NCBI GenBank assembly: GCA_023455425.1
Contig: JAEYCM010000022.1
Span: 118,030-182,029, forward strand
Length of the DNA: 64,000 nt
Source: Bacillota bacterium
GTDB lineage: Bacteria > Bacillota > Clostridia > Christensenellales > CAG-138
Reading direction: 5' to 3'
Shown here: piece after piece, positions 59,691 to 64,000 of the stretch
Layout of the letters: every line of letters begins with the position of its first letter
How positions within the stretch are numbered: position 1 is the first letter of the stretch
The notes under the pieces: model-generated
What the model was told of the DNA's origin: nothing
The model's input: the letters and a program-made list of their open reading frames with translations, nothing else
The model's database searches: none
Program-made: the position numbers and the translations under genes

Positions 59691-60437
59691 TTGTTGTGGA
59701 ATAACGAGCATGTGTTTGGACTGGATACGCATGTCCATACCATGCTTTCCGGCCATAGCTGGAGTTCGCTTGCAGAGTGCGTGGAACAGGCAAGGCTTTT
59801 AGGGCACCGCGGCATCTGTGTGACAGAGCATAGCGCGCTTTTGCCAAACGCGCCGCCCGAATGGATGCCCGAAAGCCAGGTGATGCTCCCCAGGTTTTAC
59901 CGGGGCGTGCGCATCTACCGCGGGCTGGAAGCGGATATCCTCTCTATGGACGGCAAGCTCACGCCGCCCGAGCAGTACCTGAAATACCTTGAATTCTGTA
60001 TTGCAAGTATTCATGGAAACGAACCCGGCAGGTCGTCCACATCGCAGGAGCGCACCGCGTGTTATCTTGCGGCGCTTGAAAATCCCTATGTGGATGTGCT
60101 CGGGCATATCGACCGGACGCCCTGCGATATGGAAGCGGTGGTAAAAGCGGCAAAGCGCCTTGATAAGATGCTGGAACTCAACAACCAGACCATGCAGCGG
60201 TACCTGCATGGCGATATGGAGGCTTCCAAGCGGATGCTGACGCTGTGCAAAGCCCACTCCGTTCGCATCTGCGTTGGTACGGACGCACATTTTCATACGA
60301 TGATCGGAGAGTTTACAATGGCGCTGCGCGCGCTTGCCGAGGTGGATTTCCCGCCCGAGCTGGTGCTCAATTACGAGTTTGAAGCGTTTGACGCTTACAT
60401 CATGGCCCGGCGCGAGCGGCTGCATGTATTGGACTGA
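59691..60437 (+). CDS. PHP-domain phosphoesterase
   Basis: A 248-residue PHP (polymerase and histidinol phosphatase) domain protein of the YcdX type. Metal-site motifs are DTHVHTMLSGHSW, VTEHSALL, GLEADIL, ASIHGN, GHIDRTP and GTDAHFH. These enzymes hydrolyse phosphoesters with a trinuclear metal site. No ATG start exists; TTG 59691 with GGAGA about 12 bases upstream is the best choice, GTG 59712 the alternative. It may dephosphorylate a product of the dikinase or kinase in this cluster. Confidence 0.85.
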   Translation: MLWNNEHVFGLDTHVHTMLSGHSWSSLAECVEQARLLGHRGICVTEHSALLPNAPPEWMPESQVMLPRFYRGVRIYRGLEADILSMDGKLTPPEQYLKYLEFCIASIHGNEPGRSSTSQERTACYLAALENPYVDVLGHIDRTPCDMEAVVKAAKRLDKMLELNNQTMQRYLHGDMEASKRMLTLCKAHSVRICVGTDAHFHTMIGEFTMALRALAEVDFPPELVLNYEFEAFDAYIMARRERLHVLD

Positions 60438-60492
60438 ACCTGTTGTGGCAGCACACAGGCGATTTTGAAAAATGATAAAGGAGAACGAGGAA

Positions 60493-62001
60493 ATGGAGAT
60501 TCAGGTGCTCAGGCCGTTTATCGGCGGCAAGTTTGTAGAGAGCAAGGCCGGGCGGTATATGGATATCTACGATCCGAGCGTGGGAAGCGTGATCGCGAAA
60601 ACGCCCTGCTGTACCGCGGAAGAAGTGGAACAGGCAATCTTGGCTGCCAAGGCCGCATTTCCTGTGTGGCGCGATACACCCTGCGCCAAACGTGTGGAGG
60701 TGCTCTACCGTTTCCGGGACCTGCTCGTTGCCCATATGGATGAGCTGACCTATCTGCTGTGCCGGGAAAACGGAAAGAACTGGGATGAGGCGCAGGGCGA
60801 CCTGCTTAAGGTGAAGGAGCCTGTGGAGGTGGCCTGCGGCGCGCCAAGCCTCATGATGGGCGAAAGCTTCATGAACGTGACGTCCGGGTTTGACAGCACG
60901 CTGTACCGGGAGCCGTTGGGGGTATTTGCGGGTATCGCGCCCTTCAATTTCCCGGCTATGATTCCCATGGGGTGGATGATGCCCATGTGCATTGCCACCG
61001 GGAACACGCTGGTATTGAAGGCGGCGTCCATGACGCCCATGACGAGCCTGCGCCTGGTGGAGCTTCTGCAGGAAGCCGGCCTGCCCGACGGCGTCGTGAA
61101 TATCGTCACCTGTTCCCGCCGTGAGGCGGAGCTGCTGCTCACGCATCCGGATGTAAAGGGCGTGACGTTTGTTGGCTCCACGGAGATTGGCAAGCACATC
61201 TACACAACGGCGGCAGCGCACGGCAAGCGGGTACAGGCGCTGTGCGAGGCAAAGAACCACGCGCTGGTGCTTGAGGATGCGCCCATCGAACGGACTGCGG
61301 CGGGGATTATCAATTCCTCCTTTGGCTGCGCGGGAGAACGGTGCATGGCGCTGCCCGTCATCGCGGTGCAGGAGAGCATCGCGGATGAGCTGGTGGCAGA
61401 GATCCTCAAACAGATTAAAACCAAGAAGGTGGGCCCTGCGTACGATAAGGCTACAGACCTCGGGCCTGTGGTGACTGCCGCGCACAAGACATTCGTGTCG
61501 GATTGGATTCAGAAGGGAATAGACGAGGGTGCGAAGCTTTTGCTGGATGGGCGAAACGTCAAAGTGCCGGGGTATGAGAACGGGTTCTACCTGGGGCATA
61601 CGGTGTTTGATCATGTCACACCCGAAATGACGGTGGGGCAGAGCGAGATATTTGGGCCGGTGCTGTGCGTGAAGCGCGTTAAGGATTTTGAGGATGGAAT
61701 AGCCCAGATGAACGCCAATCCGTTCGCGAACGGGTCCGTGATCTTCACGCAGAGCGGATACTACGCCCGGGAGTTCGCCAGACGTACGGATGGCGGTATG
61801 GTAGGGGTCAACGTAGGCATTCCGGTGCCGGCGGGAATGTTCCCGTTTGCGGGCCACAAAGATTCCTTCTTTGGCGATCTGCACGCGCTGGGGAAGGACG
61901 GCATGCGGTTCTATACGGAAAGCAAGGTCGTTACTACCCGCTGGTTCCATGAGGAAGAAAAGAAGGTAAAGAAGGTCAGCACCTGGGACGGCGCTCTTTA
62001 A
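60493..62001 (+). CDS. Methylmalonate-semialdehyde-type dehydrogenase (CoA-acylating)
   Basis: A 502-residue aldehyde dehydrogenase. IAPFNFPAMIPMGWMMP and GSTEIGKHIYTTAAAHGKRV are MMSDH-type motifs; the catalytic Cys (about residue 284) is in GCAGERCMAL, and NPFANGSVIFTQSG closes the core. MmsA/IolA enzymes convert malonate or methylmalonate semialdehyde to acetyl- or propionyl-CoA, CO2 and NADH. ATG 60493 is preferred to 60472 because AAAGGAG and GAGGAA lie before it. It probably yields the acyl-CoA product of the pathway. Confidence 0.92.
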   Translation: MEIQVLRPFIGGKFVESKAGRYMDIYDPSVGSVIAKTPCCTAEEVEQAILAAKAAFPVWRDTPCAKRVEVLYRFRDLLVAHMDELTYLLCRENGKNWDEAQGDLLKVKEPVEVACGAPSLMMGESFMNVTSGFDSTLYREPLGVFAGIAPFNFPAMIPMGWMMPMCIATGNTLVLKAASMTPMTSLRLVELLQEAGLPDGVVNIVTCSRREAELLLTHPDVKGVTFVGSTEIGKHIYTTAAAHGKRVQALCEAKNHALVLEDAPIERTAAGIINSSFGCAGERCMALPVIAVQESIADELVAEILKQIKTKKVGPAYDKATDLGPVVTAAHKTFVSDWIQKGIDEGAKLLLDGRNVKVPGYENGFYLGHTVFDHVTPEMTVGQSEIFGPVLCVKRVKDFEDGIAQMNANPFANGSVIFTQSGYYAREFARRTDGGMVGVNVGIPVPAGMFPFAGHKDSFFGDLHALGKDGMRFYTESKVVTTRWFHEEEKKVKKVSTWDGAL

Positions 62002-62050
62002 GACCGGCCATGTTCCAAAGACCGGAACGGAACATGAGAAAGGAACGGCT

Positions 62051-63076
62051 ATGGTTACGAACGATTACATGAAATGGTTGAGTACAATCGGCTCCTGCTG
62101 GTGGCATGACAGTGCGAACCTTTGCGAAATGGAGCAGGCCATTGAAAACGGGGCGACAGGAGTAACGACCAACCCTCTGCTTGTCAAGCGATCGCTGTAT
62201 GGGTTCCGGGAAGATTGGAAGCCCTATCTTGCGGATATGGATCAAGGCCTCAAGGGTGACGAGAAGGCGGAAGAACTGATCCGGCGCGTTACCGTACAGG
62301 TTGCAGCCAAGTTTGAGCCCATCTATCATGCCACCAACGGCGTACAGGGTTACGTCTGCGCGCAGGTAAATCCCTGTTATCCCGGCGGCGCCGACCGGAT
62401 GCTGGATATGGCAAAACGGCTAAATAAGTGGGCGCCCAACATCGCCGTCAAGCTGCCCGCTACAGCAGCAGGGCTCGACGCTATGGAAGAATGTGCGGCG
62501 CTTGGCATTACCACGGTAGGCACGGTGAGTTTTACAGTGCCGCAGGCGGTGGAGATCGCGCGGCGGCAGTGGATGGGGGAGCAGCGCGCAAAGAAGGCGG
62601 GCGTCACGCCGGGCAAGGCGTTTTCGGTAGTAATGGTGGGCCGCCTTGACGATTATCTGCGCGATGTGGTCCATGACAATCATGCCGCAGTGCTGGAAAG
62701 CGATATCCGCAAGGCGGGCACGGCGGTCATCAAACGCGCCTATGCCATTGTGCGGGAGCGCGGGTACAGCGCCAAGCTGATGCCTGCGGGCATGCGCGGC
62801 GGCTACCATGCGCTGGAGCTTGCGGGGGCGGATATGTCCATGTCCATCGGCGCGGGCATTCAGCAGATGCTGCTTACCGCACCAAAGCCATATGCAGAGA
62901 GGATCGGGGAGGATGTCGCGCCCGATGTGATCGCCCGGCTTATGACGATGCGTGAGTTTGTGCGCGCTTACGAGCCGGATGGCATGCGTCCTGAAGAATT
63001 CATCACCTATGGCACCAGCCAGAAGACGCTTTCCCAGTTCGTGGAGGCAGGCTGGCTCCCGATACAGGAGTATTGA
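62051..63076 (+). CDS. Transaldolase family protein
   Basis: A 341-residue TIM barrel. The Schiff-base Lys134 is in NIAVKLPATAAGLDAME. NGATGVTTNPLLVKRSLYG matches the TAL N-terminal TNPSLxxK-like pattern and MPAGMRGGYHALELAGADMS the late barrel. It moves a dihydroxyacetone unit between sugars or cleaves a ketose (phosphate). With the split transketolase at the front of the cluster it gives a set of C2 and C3 transfers. It is longer than short transaldolases (about 220) and closer to the 310-340 residue types. ATG 62051 follows GAAAGGAAC. Confidence 0.88.
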   Translation: MVTNDYMKWLSTIGSCWWHDSANLCEMEQAIENGATGVTTNPLLVKRSLYGFREDWKPYLADMDQGLKGDEKAEELIRRVTVQVAAKFEPIYHATNGVQGYVCAQVNPCYPGGADRMLDMAKRLNKWAPNIAVKLPATAAGLDAMEECAALGITTVGTVSFTVPQAVEIARRQWMGEQRAKKAGVTPGKAFSVVMVGRLDDYLRDVVHDNHAAVLESDIRKAGTAVIKRAYAIVRERGYSAKLMPAGMRGGYHALELAGADMSMSIGAGIQQMLLTAPKPYAERIGEDVAPDVIARLMTMREFVRAYEPDGMRPEEFITYGTSQKTLSQFVEAGWLPIQEY

Positions 63077-63100
63077 CCTACAAGTTATTGACCGAATATG

Positions 63101-63132
63101 CGCAAAGGCCCGGAATTTTCCGGGCCTTTGCG
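63101..63132 (+). terminator. Terminator at the end of the catabolic cluster
   Basis: The perfect stem CGCAAAGGCCCGG / CCGGGCCTTTGCG has an AATTTT loop and lies 25 bases after the transaldolase stop. It also separates the cluster from the convergent transporter gene. Confidence 0.85.
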
Positions 63133-63189
63133 TTCTGATGCGCCTTTGGTCGCGCAGTATCCTGCAAAGCTTCTATCAAAATAGGACTA

Positions 63190-64000
63190 TTATTGGCGGA
63201 TGACTGCACCCTCCGTATTTTGAGCGCCTTTCCTTGCCGTACCCCAAACCAGAATAAATAGCCCGGCGATCATGAAGGCGATTAAAATTCCAAACGCCCA
63301 GTATAGCCCCGCATTGTCGGCGCAGGCGCCCATCATAACGGGTAGCAAGGCGCCGCCAAGCCCGCCCGCCGCCATCAAAAGGCTCGAGACCAGGCCTGTC
63401 ATTTCCGGGAGGCTTTTTGTCCCCATCGCCATGATCATGGGCCAGATCGGGCCGAACGCAAATCCAATCAGCGCGATGCCGAGCAAGGTAACGGACGCAT
63501 TGGGCAGGACCAGCATCAGAATACCCGCAAGGGCGCTCAACCCGTACCCGGCCAGGATTGCTTTTCTTTCCTGAACCTTTATGAAGGAGAACAGCAGCCG
63601 TGAGCCCGACATCACAAGCCAGAACGTCGAGATCGCATAAGCGCCCAATTCCGGCCGCATGATTTCAACGGTAAAAAGGGAATCCGCAAAATAGGCGATG
63701 CCTGTTTCCATGCCGACATACAGGAAAATACAAAGGAACAACGCGATAAAAAACCGATGTTTTCCCAGTTGCAGCAAAGAGCCGGATACTTTTGCTTGTT
63801 CCGGCGTCCTGACGGATACACAATGCGTGAGCCCCATCAGCGGAAGCAGGGCGACGTATCCCAGCCCGGCCATAAAGAACGCGCCGCGCCAGCTCATCGC
63901 AAACTGATCCATCAGGTATCTGGTCAATATCGGGCTGACGACCGCGCCCAGGCTGAAGGTGCATTGCGTCATGTTCATGTAGCGGTTGGCCTGCTCCGGG
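63190..64000 (-). CDS. Major facilitator superfamily transporter (5' partial)
   Basis: The frame runs off the window end, so the N-terminal part is missing; 270 residues are visible with about eight hydrophobic segments. QANRYMNMTQCTFSLGAVVS near the visible start and the Gly-rich GLVSSLLMAAGGLGGALLP repeat are typical MFS helices of the FucP/NarK-like groups. It converges on the cluster and may import its substrate, which is an inference from position. Confidence 0.85.
   Translation of the reverse strand, partial: PEQANRYMNMTQCTFSLGAVVSPILTRYLMDQFAMSWRGAFFMAGLGYVALLPLMGLTHCVSVRTPEQAKVSGSLLQLGKHRFFIALFLCIFLYVGMETGIAYFADSLFTVEIMRPELGAYAISTFWLVMSGSRLLFSFIKVQERKAILAGYGLSALAGILMLVLPNASVTLLGIALIGFAFGPIWPMIMAMGTKSLPEMTGLVSSLLMAAGGLGGALLPVMMGACADNAGLYWAFGILIAFMIAGLFILVWGTARKGAQNTEGAVIRQ

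Noticed and set aside
60400..61950. A 516-codon open frame on the - strand opposite the aldehyde dehydrogenase
   Set aside because: It is a shadow of a conserved enzyme gene; its translation is His/Arg-rich low-quality sequence.

Overview
The window (about 55% G+C) looks like chromosome from an anaerobic, probably spore-forming member of the Clostridia (Bacillota). The evidence is a yunB-type sporulation gene, a sortase-anchored surface protein, ferredoxin-linked 2-oxoacid oxidation (PorCDAB), a folate-linked histidine degradation operon ending in cyclodeaminase, SorC and FCD-GntR regulators, and strong AGGAGG ribosome binding sites. The exact genus cannot be read from the sequence. There is no phage, IS element or CRISPR array; most of the window is catabolic operons on the + strand.

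Region 1 (1-7.8 kb): the end of a Cys-rich DUF3795-like gene, a DUF3788-like gene on the - strand, then a complete hut operon: hutH, hutU, ftcD, hutI, fchA. It takes histidine to glutamate and passes the formimino carbon to tetrahydrofolate. Two of its gaps hold stacked perfect hairpins. Region 2 (7.9-12.7 kb): a 1091-residue VPKTG-anchored surface protein, a small GNAT protein, yunB and tRNA-Val(CAC), followed by odd palindromic modules that copy the 3' end of that tRNA in both orientations. Region 3 (13.2-20.1 kb): a class II aldolase, then E1alpha, E1beta, E2 and E3 of a 2-oxoacid or acetoin dehydrogenase complex, and a SorC regulator.

Region 4 (20.8-38.0 kb): a second SorC regulator with a clear promoter and two GACA-NN-TGTC palindromes, then a five-gene branched-chain-amino-acid-type ABC importer, an FGGY sugar kinase, two Zn alcohol/polyol dehydrogenases, a sugar isomerase-like TIM barrel, a C_GCAxxG_C_C-like protein, a CoA-disulfide-reductase/rhodanese fusion, a PLP trans-sulfuration enzyme and PorCDAB. 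The first part reads as uptake, phosphorylation and oxidation of an unidentified polyol or sugar derivative. The second part reads as release of sulfur and ammonia from an amino acid with ferredoxin-linked oxidation of the resulting 2-oxoacid. Region 5 (38-44 kb): acetohydroxyacid synthase ilvBN, a ketopantoate-reductase-like gene, a YhhN-like membrane protein, an unknown protein carrying a GGADGPT motif, and a LURP-one-related protein.

Region 6 (44.2-63.1 kb) is the most unusual part. It holds a split transketolase, a three-subunit molybdenum hydroxylase, a split dikinase (phosphohistidine subunit plus ATP-grasp subunit, laid out like anaerobic phenylphosphate synthase), a metallo-beta-lactamase-fold protein with an altered metal motif, a 3-hydroxyacyl-CoA-dehydrogenase-like enzyme, a DUF1097 membrane protein, an FCD-GntR regulator, a cupin, an SMP-30-like lactonase, a Zn dehydrogenase, an HPr-kinase-like P-loop protein, a PHP phosphoesterase, a methylmalonate-semialdehyde-type dehydrogenase and a transaldolase. 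The palindrome ATAATCGATTAT lies just downstream of near-identical promoters at 44.2 and 56.2 kb, and degenerate copies lie ahead of the dikinase genes at 49.9 kb. This suggests one regulon under the local GntR protein. The substrate is not evident. The window ends inside a divergent MFS transporter gene.
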